Assembly: GCA_029062165.1 (NCBI GenBank)
Contig: JAIDQQ010000023.1
Coordinates: 62,001 to 126,000 of the forward strand
Direction: 5' to 3'
Origin: Ruminococcus sp.
GTDB lineage: Bacteria; Bacillota; Clostridia; Oscillospirales; Ruminococcaceae
DNA: 64,000 bases
Position numbers and translations under genes: made by a program. Below, in pieces: positions 16,896-25,477 of the stretch. The notes under the pieces are model-generated. The model saw only the letters and a list, made by a program, of their open reading frames with translations. It did no database searches and had not been told where the DNA came from. Within the stretch, counting starts at the first letter, position 1, and each line of letters opens with the position of its first letter.

Positions 16896-18779
16896 TCAGT
16901 CCGGAAATACCGGTAAATCTACAGTTTTAATGATGCTTATGTTTACTTGTTGTACAGTAAGAGCGTCCTGAGCTGTAATGCCGTCGCCGGTATTGTAGAC
17001 ATCAGCATTTGATTTTCCCTGTTCAGAAAGATTATATATGTCAGGATTGGAAAGTGACTGCATAATAATTACGGCATCTGCGAGAGATATATTGGTATCA
17101 CAGTTGGCGTCGCCGTATATAATATCGTTGGTTGTAGTGGATTCTGGTGGGAATTGTGGTCTTGTACCGCCTGCACCGGAAGCATGGCAATCTTTACATA
17201 CAAAAGCAAGCGGAGCATTTATGCCATCTTCGGCATTTATCATTTTACCGCAGGAAGCACACTTCTTAAGAACAGTTGTTGTTGTAGTCCAATCATAATA
17301 TGATGTTGTGGTAGTAGATGTAGTAGTTCCGCCCAGACCGAAAGAACGGCATTTTTTGCATACAAATATTCCGATAGGAGTTATTAAACCGTCATTTACG
17401 TCTATAATATCGCCACAGGTTTCGCAAGCCTTATATTTATCACTGTGCAAATAGCAATATGAACATATAAACTTTCCGTCTTGAGTAGTTACGCCATATT
17501 CAGCCGACGCAAGAGAATTGCATGACTGACACATTTTGTCTATCATAATAGTAGTTGTTGCAGTTGTGGTTGCAGTTACGGTTTCCGTCTGGAAAGGAGG
17601 TCTTGTACCGCCTGCACCTGCCGATTTGCATGAAGGACATACGAAAACACCAAGCGGAGTAGTTACGCCGTCATTAGCGTCTATAATTGTACCGCATATG
17701 TCACACGCCTTGCAGGCTATAACAGTATGAGCAGTTGTAGTAGTTGTTGTCATAATTGGTGGAGTTGTATGTGTGTTTGTGCTTGGCATTATGGGAGAAG
17801 TATTGTATGGGTCATAGCCTTCTTCATATACATACAAAACAAAACTTGGGTTAGATGAGTTTGCACCTACATAACTTTCCACGAACGGACAATATGTGTA
17901 TTTGCTGTATTTTTCGGGGAGTTTATCGGCTACAAACTGAACAAGAATAGATGTACTGTCACCAGGTACTGTGAAATCAAAATCTACATAGTCTGTCTGT
18001 CCGGAAGTAATCCATTCCACACAGTTACCGAGGTTTCCGTTTTTGTCCCATTCGCTGAGTGATACTTCTGCACCTTCAACATATTCTCCGGTGTTGCCGT
18101 CAATCAGGAGACATGAAGCGTGTGCAGTTCCTTTATATTCCTTGTCAAGATAGATTGTCAGGTCAGTACGTGGCTGATGTTCGTAACCGTAATAATTGGC
18201 ATAATACCAGTCCATAGCATTGTCAATGATAAAATCATCTATATTTGTTGCACCGCCGAGATAGGAATAACCCTCCGGAATATCCTCAAGCACTGCTGTA
18301 AGTGTAATAGTTGATGATAAATTTGTAAAACGATGGACAATGTCTATGGAATAGCTTTCAGATTCGGAAGTATCCCATGTTCCGTAATCACGTGTTATAA
18401 CATTGCTTTGCAGGTCTTGTGTTTCAACGAAATGTACTTTTACGCCGTCGACGTGTTCATTTGTCTTACTGTCAACGACTTTGACATTTACGTCATAAGT
18501 TCTTCTTAGCGGAAATTCTTCCGGTTGTACTTCAATTGCCGGAACGGTTGTGCAGGTGTATACTCTGTCGGGAATTGTTGCTGTGGTTGATACCGGCATC
18601 ATTATTTCACCGTCACGGATTTCCGGAATGTCCACACAGGTGTGCAGTTCCTGTGTTGTGTTTCTGTCCGGAATGGTTTCAACGGGTTCAACATTTTCAG
18701 CGTATGTCACAAGCGGACTGAACGCCGAAAGCATTACGGCAAGTGCTGTTAAAACAGCGGTTTTTGATTTTTTTAGCAT
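16896..18779 (-). CDS. Secreted dockerin protein with four CxxC-X17/18-CxxC modules (novel architecture)
   Basis: This 627-residue protein has a signal peptide (to about residue 27). The N-terminal stretch repeats TIPDR and a Cys-containing motif. Two beta domains resembling Cna-B/prealbumin folds follow (about 93-212 and 215-320). Then come four short modules separated by Thr-rich linkers: C359/C362 with C381/C384, C417/C420 with C439/C442, C452/C455 with C474/C477, and C507/C510 with C528/C531. A dockerin closes the protein (about 553-615). The cysteine pairs look like zinc ribbons, and each copy shares a core of the type DANDGVTTPLGVFVC. Modules 1, 3 and 4 end in GAGGT or GLGGT. No glycosidase or lyase domain is present, so it is probably a structural, binding or metal/redox component of the cellulosome. 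I do not know a described family with this layout. Confidence 0.85.
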   Translation of the reverse strand: MLKKSKTAVLTALAVMLSAFSPLVTYAENVEPVETIPDRNTTQELHTCVDIPEIRDGEIMMPVSTTATIPDRVYTCTTVPAIEVQPEEFPLRRTYDVNVKVVDSKTNEHVDGVKVHFVETQDLQSNVITRDYGTWDTSESESYSIDIVHRFTNLSSTITLTAVLEDIPEGYSYLGGATNIDDFIIDNAMDWYYANYYGYEHQPRTDLTIYLDKEYKGTAHASCLLIDGNTGEYVEGAEVSLSEWDKNGNLGNCVEWITSGQTDYVDFDFTVPGDSTSILVQFVADKLPEKYSKYTYCPFVESYVGANSSNPSFVLYVYEEGYDPYNTSPIMPSTNTHTTPPIMTTTTTTAHTVIACKACDICGTIIDANDGVTTPLGVFVCPSCKSAGAGGTRPPFQTETVTATTTATTTIMIDKMCQSCNSLASAEYGVTTQDGKFICSYCYLHSDKYKACETCGDIIDVNDGLITPIGIFVCKKCRSFGLGGTTTSTTTTSYYDWTTTTTVLKKCASCGKMINAEDGINAPLAFVCKDCHASGAGGTRPQFPPESTTTNDIIYGDANCDTNISLADAVIIMQSLSNPDIYNLSEQGKSNADVYNTGDGITAQDALTVQQVNISIIKTVDLPVFPD

Positions 18780-18878
18780 AAAAAATCCTCCTTTAAAAAT
18801 TGTTTCATGATAAACGGTTTTGAATTTCCGTTCACTTTTTAGACGTTTCAGAGGGGAAATTCTCTCACAGAAAATCTC

Positions 18879-18902
18879 AATTTTGTATTAATGTACAAAA
18901 TT
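18879..18902. promoter_or_regulatory. Perfect 9-bp inverted repeat in the leader of the four-module dockerin gene
   Basis: AATTTTGTA (18879-18887) and TACAAAATT (18894-18902) flank TTAATG. It lies between the predicted minus-strand promoter and the gene, so it could be an RNA hairpin or a repressor site. Confidence 0.4.
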
Positions 18903-18913
18903 ATTGATAAATT

Positions 18914-18942
18914 TTTATATATTATGTCTATACAAATGTGAA
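18914..18942 (-). promoter_or_regulatory. Possible promoter of the four-module dockerin gene
   Basis: Minus strand: TTCACA (18942-18937), a 17-base spacer and TATAAA (18919-18914). The match is moderate; the leader would be about 130 bases. Confidence 0.45.
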
Positions 18943-18980
18943 AATTTTATGGAAATTCATGTTTAAATAGTCATTTGTAC

Positions 18981-19009
18981 TTGAAAAAACGTTTTATATA
19001 TGCTATAAT
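18981..19009 (+). promoter_or_regulatory. Promoter of the miaB-ylbF-mutS unit
   Basis: TTGAAA (18981-18986), a 17-base spacer ending in an extended TGC, and TATAAT (19004-19009). Confidence 0.85.
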
Positions 19010-19047
19010 AATTTATTATCTGATTTTTGATTGAGAGGAATTTGATT

Positions 19048-20415
19048 TTGAAAGAAAATGATGTTATTATAAAAGACGTTGCAGAAATTTTACACGACAG
19101 AAAACATCTGGCATACGTCCGGAGTTTCGGGTGTCAGCTGAATGTTTCCGACGGCGAAAAAATAAAAGGACTGTTGAAAAGAATCGGGTATGATTTCACT
19201 GACAACGAAAAACAGGCTGATATTATAATACTTAATACGTGTGCGGTCAGGGAGAGTGCGGAAGAAAGAGTTTTCGGAATCATAGGCAGTATGAAGAAAC
19301 TGAAAGAGGAAAACCCCTCACTTATAATAGGGCTTGCCGGTTGTATGACCACACAGGCACATATTACGGAAAAAATAAAAAAATCATATCCGCAGATTGA
19401 TTTTGTCATGGGAACTTCTGCAATAAATTCATTGCCGAAACTTCTTCTTGACTGTCTGAAAGGTGAAAAATTTTCCGCCGATACCGGTGAATATGACGAT
19501 TTTTCAGAAAACACGGAGCAGGTCAGGGAAAGTAAATTCAAGGCATCTGTGCCGATAATGTTCGGGTGTAACAATTTCTGTACGTACTGTATAGTACCTT
19601 ATGTCCGTGGACGTGAAAGAAGTCGTAAGCCGGAAGACATTATAAATGAAGTGGAAAATCTCGTCGGTAACGGCTATAAGGAAATAATGTTACTCGGACA
19701 GAATGTAAATTCATACGGAAAAGACCTCAGAAATAATATTACATTTCCGGAACTTCTCCGTGAAATAGATAAAATCGATGGTGATTTCATAATAAGATTT
19801 ATGTCGTCGCACCCGAAAGACGCTTCACGGGAACTTATTGACACTATTTTCAGCAGTAAAAAAATCGCAAGACATTTTCACCTGCCGTTACAAAGCGGTA
19901 GTAACAGCGTACTCGAAAGAATGAATCGCCGTTATACAATCGAACAGTATCTCGAAACGGTTGACTATATGCGGAGTTATGACCCTGATTTTTCGCTGAC
20001 TACCGATATTATAGTAGGCTTTCCGAACGAAACTGACGAAGAATTTCGTGAAACTCTGGATATAATAAAGCGTATCCGCTATGATAATATCTATTCTTTC
20101 ATATATTCACGCCGGACAGGTACAAAGGCTTCAGAGATAGTCGACACCATACCGGAAGAAGTAAAAAGCCGTCGTATGCGAGAACTTCTTGAAGTACAGC
20201 GTACTGTATCGACGGAAAATTACAGACGTTTTGTCGGCAGACATATGCGTGTACTGGTAGACGGCATTTCAAAGAAACGTACCGGCTATGTCACCGGAAA
20301 AAGCGACGAATTTATAATAGCCGAATTTGCAGGTGATAGTTCTATGATTGGTAGTTTCGTTGAAATAGAAGTCACCGCTTCTATGAACTGGGCAGTTACC
20401 GGCAGAATTATATAA
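19048..20415 (+). CDS. miaB: tRNA-2-methylthio-N6-dimethylallyladenosine synthase
   Basis: This 455-residue radical-SAM methylthiotransferase has the three N-terminal cluster cysteines in GCQLN, NTCAVRE and AGCMTT, the radical SAM motif CNNFCTYCIVPYVRG and a C-terminal TRAM domain. MiaB adds the 2-methylthio group to i6A37 of tRNAs, the product of MiaA, which is encoded 7 kb downstream. I use TTG 19048 because GAGAGG (19033-19038) sits about 9 bases upstream; in-frame TTG codons at 19027 and 19042 are worse placed. No ATG is available near the conserved N-terminus. Confidence 0.95.
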   Translation: MKENDVIIKDVAEILHDRKHLAYVRSFGCQLNVSDGEKIKGLLKRIGYDFTDNEKQADIIILNTCAVRESAEERVFGIIGSMKKLKEENPSLIIGLAGCMTTQAHITEKIKKSYPQIDFVMGTSAINSLPKLLLDCLKGEKFSADTGEYDDFSENTEQVRESKFKASVPIMFGCNNFCTYCIVPYVRGRERSRKPEDIINEVENLVGNGYKEIMLLGQNVNSYGKDLRNNITFPELLREIDKIDGDFIIRFMSSHPKDASRELIDTIFSSKKIARHFHLPLQSGSNSVLERMNRRYTIEQYLETVDYMRSYDPDFSLTTDIIVGFPNETDEEFRETLDIIKRIRYDNIYSFIYSRRTGTKASEIVDTIPEEVKSRRMRELLEVQRTVSTENYRRFVGRHMRVLVDGISKKRTGYVTGKSDEFIIAEFAGDSSMIGSFVEIEVTASMNWAVTGRII

Positions 20416-20445
20416 AAAATTTCATGATAAAAGGAGAATTTATTT

Positions 20446-20853
20446 ATGGACAAAATTATTCAGTTGACAAGGGAATTAGGCAAAGCACTCCAGCAGGACG
20501 ACAGATACATTGCCTATGGACTTGCAAAACAGGTAAATGACGAGGATACGGAATTGCAGTCGGAAATAACACGTTTTGACGAACTCCGTGCGGAAATGCG
20601 TACTGCTATGAGTAGTGAAAATCCTGATTTTGATAAAATCAACGCCATTGACAAGGAGACAAAAGCACTCTATCAGAAAATAATGAGTAATCCGCATATG
20701 ATTGTCTTCAACGCCACACAGAAAGCTCTTGAAGAACTGGTCAGCAACATGAATCAGATTATCACCATGTGTGCGAACGGTAAAGACCCTGAAACCTGTG
20801 AAATTTCACAGGGATGTAGCGGAAACTGCTCTGCCTGCGGAGGTTGTGGCTGA
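20446..20853 (+). CDS. ylbF: YlbF/YmcA family protein with cysteine-rich tail
   Basis: This 135-residue helical protein is of the Com_YlbF family (MDKIIQLTRELGKALQQDDR; the middle has paired helices with FNATQKALEEL). In Bacillus subtilis YlbF, YmcA and YaaT form the Y-complex (RicAFT), which carries [4Fe-4S] clusters and guides RNase Y. The last 27 residues hold seven cysteines ending GCSGNCSACGGCG, consistent with cluster or metal binding. The AAAGGAG site precedes the ATG. Its 3' end lies 1 base before mutS. Which of the two paralogues (YlbF or YmcA) it corresponds to is not certain. Confidence 0.85.
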   Translation: MDKIIQLTRELGKALQQDDRYIAYGLAKQVNDEDTELQSEITRFDELRAEMRTAMSSENPDFDKINAIDKETKALYQKIMSNPHMIVFNATQKALEELVSNMNQIITMCANGKDPETCEISQGCSGNCSACGGCG

Positions 20854-20854
20854 T

Positions 20855-23470
20855 ATGAATATCGACAGAAAAAAAGTATCTGCCATGATGAGACAGTATT
20901 TTGAAATAAAAGACAATTACAAGGACTGTATATTATTTTTCCGTGTAGGAGATTTCTATGAGATGTTTTTTGATGATGCTATAACGGTATCAAAGGCAAT
21001 AGAACTGACCCTCACCGGCAAGGAATGCGGACTTGAAGAACGTGCGCCAATGTGTGGCGTACCGTATCATGCAGTAGATATCTATATAAAGAAACTTGTT
21101 GATTTAGGCTTCAAAGTTGCGGTATGCGAACAGCTCACCGAACCGATTTCCAGTAAGGACATAGTAAAGCGTGATGTCATAAGGGTTGTGACCCCTGGTA
21201 CACTTACGGACAGTAATATGCTTGACGACAGCCGTAATAACTATATATGCAGTATTTTCTATGATAGTTATAATCGTATATGTGCGATAGCGTCGGCGGA
21301 TATTTCCACAGGTGAGGCATTTTTAAGTATCATGGACGGCAAAGACATTGAAACAGAAATAATAAATGAACTTTCAAGATGTCAACCGGCAGAAATTATA
21401 TTTCCGGAAAGTTTTCTGTCGTTGAAAAACGTATGTAATTTTATAAAATTACGTCTGAAATGTACAGTCACTATGAGGGACAAGGAACGTTTTTATCCGG
21501 CAGGGAATCACGATATAATACAGAGTGTTTTCAGGAAGTCACCGGAAGAACTAGGCATAAGCAGTTACGGTGCGGATTGTTCAGCGATATGCGGATTATT
21601 TGACTATATAAACGATACGCAGAAGACATCAGTTTCAAGGTTTACCACACTGGAAATACTTAAAGAAGATTCATTCATGGGACTTGACTTGAATGCACGT
21701 CGTAATCTTGAATTGACAGAAACGCTACGTAATAAAGAGCGTAAAGGGTCATTATTGTGGGTACTGGATTCCGCAAAGACTTCTATGGGCAGAAGACTTC
21801 TCAAGAACTGGATTGAACAGCCCCTTAAAAGTCCGGCAAGAATTATAGAACGTCTTGACGCTGTCGAGGCACTGAAAAGGAAAAGCGTTGTATTATACGA
21901 ATTGCAGAATTTATTGTCAGGCGTATATGACCTTGAAAGACTTATGACAAAAGTAATGTATAAACGGGCGAATCCACGAGACCTTAAAGCACTTTCGGCA
22001 ACGGCAATCAAATTACCGTTCATAAAAAAGGAACTCGAAAAACTGGACAATTCAAAATTACTGACAAAATATAACAATGACATTTCCGGACTGGACGAAA
22101 TTGTGAAACTCGTTGAAAAGGCGATTACGGACGAACCGCCGATAGTAGTCAAGGACGGCGGAGTTATAAAAGACGGCTTCAACAGCGAACTTGATGACTT
22201 ACGGCACATAATGAATAATAATCAGGAAATCATTGACAATATTCTTGACAAGGAACGTGAACGGACAGGAATAAAGAATCTTAAAATAGGATTCAATAAA
22301 GTATTCGGATATTATTTGGAGGTCACACGGTCTTATTACGAGTATATCCCGAACAACTGGACACGCAAACAGACTCTCGCAAATGCTGAACGTTTCATAA
22401 CAGAAGAACTGAAAAACGCTGAAAACTCAATACTCGGGGCAAAGGATAAGGCATTAGCACTTGAAGCAGATATTTTCGTTGAAGTCCGTGAATATATTTC
22501 GACAATGCTTGAAAAAGTTCAGCGTACAGCCATAGCGGTAGCGTCTGTAGATGTTCTGTGTTCGTTTGCGGACGTTTCAATAAGAAATCTGTATGTCAAG
22601 CCGGAAATATCCCTTGACGGTTCAATTGACATAAAAGCCGGAAGACATCCTGTAGTAGAGGTCATGCTTGAAGAAGAGTTATTTATTCCCAATGACCTTT
22701 ACATTGACAAGAAAGAAAACAGAATGTCAATAATAACAGGACCTAATATGTCGGGAAAATCGACGTATATGCGACAGACTGCATTAATAGTACTCATGGC
22801 ACAGATAGGTTGTTTTGTACCGGCGGATTCTGCGAGGATTTCAATAGTAGACAGAATTTTCACCCGAATCGGAGCGTCAGACGATTTGACAGCCGGACAA
22901 AGTACATTTATGGTTGAGATGAGTGAAGTCGCCGATATACTGAAAAATGCCACATCTGACAGTCTTGTTATTCTCGACGAGGTGGGACGTGGTACATCTA
23001 CATATGACGGCGTAAGTATAGCACGTGCGGTAGCGGAATATATATGTACTTCCAAAAAATTAGGTTGCAAGACGCTTTTTGCAACGCATTATCACGAACT
23101 TATCGGACTTGAAAACGAATTTGACGGCATTAAGAATTACAGTATAGCAGTAAATAAGCGTGGCAGTACGATACGCTTTTTAAGAAAGATAGTCCGTGGT
23201 GGTATCGACGAAAGTTACGGCGTCGACGTAGCTAAACTTGCGGGACTTCCGGCGAAAGTAATAAACCGTGCGAAAGAAATTCTCACCGAAATGGAAGAAA
23301 CACATAACAGTCATACTGATACCAGTTCCGGAGATGATAACAGTCAGATAACATTTGAAAGTATAAATAATCAGACAGTCCTTGATATGCTCCGGAAAAC
23401 AAACATCGACGAACTGACAGACAGTGAATGCAGAATGTTGTTGAATGATTTGATTGAAATTACAAAATAG
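20855..23470 (+). CDS. mutS: DNA mismatch recognition protein MutS
   Basis: This 871-residue protein has the mismatch-binding FYEMF motif near residue 37 in domain I. The C-terminal ABC-type ATPase carries the Walker A GPNMSGKST at about residue 629, Walker B LVILDEVGRGTST and the FATHYHEL segment. I start at ATG 20855, one base after the ylbF stop, with GGAGG (20839-20843) inside ylbF; the in-frame ATG at 20771 lies in the ylbF coding region. MutS recognises mispairs and recruits MutL, encoded 2 kb downstream. Confidence 0.97.
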   Translation: MNIDRKKVSAMMRQYFEIKDNYKDCILFFRVGDFYEMFFDDAITVSKAIELTLTGKECGLEERAPMCGVPYHAVDIYIKKLVDLGFKVAVCEQLTEPISSKDIVKRDVIRVVTPGTLTDSNMLDDSRNNYICSIFYDSYNRICAIASADISTGEAFLSIMDGKDIETEIINELSRCQPAEIIFPESFLSLKNVCNFIKLRLKCTVTMRDKERFYPAGNHDIIQSVFRKSPEELGISSYGADCSAICGLFDYINDTQKTSVSRFTTLEILKEDSFMGLDLNARRNLELTETLRNKERKGSLLWVLDSAKTSMGRRLLKNWIEQPLKSPARIIERLDAVEALKRKSVVLYELQNLLSGVYDLERLMTKVMYKRANPRDLKALSATAIKLPFIKKELEKLDNSKLLTKYNNDISGLDEIVKLVEKAITDEPPIVVKDGGVIKDGFNSELDDLRHIMNNNQEIIDNILDKERERTGIKNLKIGFNKVFGYYLEVTRSYYEYIPNNWTRKQTLANAERFITEELKNAENSILGAKDKALALEADIFVEVREYISTMLEKVQRTAIAVASVDVLCSFADVSIRNLYVKPEISLDGSIDIKAGRHPVVEVMLEEELFIPNDLYIDKKENRMSIITGPNMSGKSTYMRQTALIVLMAQIGCFVPADSARISIVDRIFTRIGASDDLTAGQSTFMVEMSEVADILKNATSDSLVILDEVGRGTSTYDGVSIARAVAEYICTSKKLGCKTLFATHYHELIGLENEFDGIKNYSIAVNKRGSTIRFLRKIVRGGIDESYGVDVAKLAGLPAKVINRAKEILTEMEETHNSHTDTSSGDDNSQITFESINNQTVLDMLRKTNIDELTDSECRMLLNDLIEITK

Positions 23471-23481
23471 GAGGATTTTAA

Positions 23482-25116
23482 ATGAAAGTTAAAAAATTAA
23501 TGGCTATGGCATTGAGTATGAGTTTAACGCTCTGTGCCTGTGCCGAAAAAAAACAGACCACCGACGATTTACCGGAAGAGCCGTCTACAGAACCTGTAAC
23601 GGAAGCTACTGAACCCGAAACAGAGCCACCTGCTCCGGAAAAGACCGTACCGGAAAAAGTACTTGAAAGAATGTCGCTACATGATAAGGTGTGTCAGATG
23701 TTCATTACAACACCTGAACAGCTTTCGGGATATGATATAGTAACGCTTTATGACGATATTGTAGGGGATTCTATAGCAAATTACAATATCGGCGGACTTA
23801 TAATGTTTTCCGAAAATCTCGAGACTACTGAACAGACTTCGCAGATGATAAGCGATATACAGGAATGTGCATTGGCAAACAGTGGAATCGGAATGTTCAT
23901 GTCAGTCGACGAAGAGGGCGGAACAGTCGCAAGAGTTGCGGATACACTCGGAACGACAGCATTTGAGGATATGGCGGTATACGGTGAACAGAATGATTCG
24001 CACGTATCATATGAGATAGGCTATCAGATAGGCACGGACTTAAAAGCACTCGGCTTCAATCTTGATTTCGCACCGGTTGCCGACGTAAACACGGTTGACG
24101 AAAGTACAGGTTATTACAGTGAACTTGGTGACCGTATTTTCAGCAGTAATCCGGATATAGTAGCCGATATGGCTTCAAATGTGGCAGTAGGTCTTAAAGA
24201 TGCCGGAGTTATGGCTACAATGAAACATTTCCCAGGACTGGGCGGTTCAGTAGGCGATACACATACAGATGCCAATGTAACTATAAACCGCTCTGTCGAC
24301 GACCTCAGAAACACGGAATTTTTACCGTTTAAATCGGGAATAACTTCCGGAGTTGATTTCATAATGGTAGGACATCAGGTTATATCAGGAGTAGGCGATT
24401 GGTTGCCGTCTGATTTGTCGTATACTGTTGTTACGGAACTTTTAAGAAATGAGTTAGGTTTTGAGGGCGTTATAATAACAGATTCCCATATGATGAGTAC
24501 GGTTTCGGAAATATATACATCTGCGGAAGCGTCAGTAATGGCGGTAAAAGCCGGTGTTGACGTTATACTTATGCCGTCAGACCTTGTATCAGCCATAGAC
24601 GCCGTATGTCAGGCAGTGGAAAGCGGTGATATAGGTACTGAAAGAATAGACGAAAGTGTTTTGCGTATACTCAACAAGAAATATGAATTAGGACTGCTGA
24701 ATGAAAATTTTGTACCGGAAGCAGAAGAAGAACCTACCGAGGAAACTACAGAAGAGACTACCGAGGAGACTACGGAAGAAACTACTGAAGAGACCACAGA
24801 AGAATCCACAGAAGAGACTACAGAAGAAGTAACGGAAGAAGTTACTGAAGAAGTACCGGTAGAAGAAACTACGGCAGTTATGCTTACAGATGTAGGCGGT
24901 AATCCGATAAGAACTACAACCACATTTGCCGGATACGTTGCAGGCTCGTTCGTTGACCCGAACAGAATCACTACTACTACCACAACAACCACTACAGCAT
25001 ACGACGAGTACAATTACGATTATGATGACTATGACTATGACTATAGTTACGACTATAACGAGGGCTATTATGATTACGGATATGACGATTACTACAGCTA
25101 TGATTATGAATATTAA
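23482..25116 (+). CDS. GH3-family lipoprotein with acidic repeat and Tyr/Asp tail
   Basis: This 544-residue lipoprotein has a lipobox L-C-A-C20, a Glu/Thr/Pro linker and a GH3 (NagZ-type) domain from about residue 52 to 410. The KHFPG motif, a DTH dyad motif (GDTHTD) and the nucleophile Asp in VIITDSHMM are present. Such enzymes release N-acetylglucosamine from muropeptides or glycans. After the domain come a run of EETT repeats, a Thr stretch and a final 38-residue tail built almost only of Tyr, Asp, Glu, Asn, Ser and Gly. The tail is unexplained. The gene sits 11 bases after mutS with its own AGGAGG site, an odd partner for mismatch repair genes. Confidence 0.88.
   Translation: MKVKKLMAMALSMSLTLCACAEKKQTTDDLPEEPSTEPVTEATEPETEPPAPEKTVPEKVLERMSLHDKVCQMFITTPEQLSGYDIVTLYDDIVGDSIANYNIGGLIMFSENLETTEQTSQMISDIQECALANSGIGMFMSVDEEGGTVARVADTLGTTAFEDMAVYGEQNDSHVSYEIGYQIGTDLKALGFNLDFAPVADVNTVDESTGYYSELGDRIFSSNPDIVADMASNVAVGLKDAGVMATMKHFPGLGGSVGDTHTDANVTINRSVDDLRNTEFLPFKSGITSGVDFIMVGHQVISGVGDWLPSDLSYTVVTELLRNELGFEGVIITDSHMMSTVSEIYTSAEASVMAVKAGVDVILMPSDLVSAIDAVCQAVESGDIGTERIDESVLRILNKKYELGLLNENFVPEAEEEPTEETTEETTEETTEETTEETTEESTEETTEEVTEEVTEEVPVEETTAVMLTDVGGNPIRTTTTFAGYVAGSFVDPNRITTTTTTTTTAYDEYNYDYDDYDYDYSYDYNEGYYDYGYDDYYSYDYEY
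24735..24855 (+). repeat. 12-base tandem repeat coding EETT units
   Basis: About ten degenerate copies of a 12-base unit encode Glu-Glu-Thr-Thr, drifting to Glu-Glu-Val-Thr at the 3' end. It is a spacer inside the GH3 lipoprotein and may vary in copy number. Confidence 0.8.
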
Positions 25117-25156
25117 TAAATATGCATATATTAATTACTGAAAGGAGTGATTTTCA

Positions 25157-25477
25157 ATGAAATATTTTATCAGGAAAGACGAACTCAGGGGGACAGACTG
25201 TCACGAATTTTTCAGGGGAAAATGGAATAATATTTTCTGGAATGATGAGTCAATCTACATCTATGACGAGGATTTTACTGATACCGGACTGAAAAAACTT
25301 TTTCTTGACGTTCTGCCGGAGTATTCACCGTATGAGGCTACGGAAATAACGCCGGAAGCATGGCAGGCAATCTGTGAATCATCTTTCGGACGTACCAAAG
25401 AAGCCGTAAAAGACCTTAACGACTGGGTACAGGAAGTATTTTCGGAATACGGTTTGTTTACGATACTTGGCATATGA
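25157..25477 (+). CDS. Uncharacterised 106-residue protein before mutL
   Basis: I do not recognise this protein. It is acidic and aromatic-rich (KWNNIFWNDESIYIYDED) with no cysteine motif of note, signal peptide or membrane segment. AAAGGAGTGA precedes the ATG. Its stop shares an ATGA overlap with the mutL start, so translation of mutL is probably coupled to it. A role in mismatch repair is only suggested by position. Confidence 0.75.
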   Translation: MKYFIRKDELRGTDCHEFFRGKWNNIFWNDESIYIYDEDFTDTGLKKLFLDVLPEYSPYEATEITPEAWQAICESSFGRTKEAVKDLNDWVQEVFSEYGLFTILGI

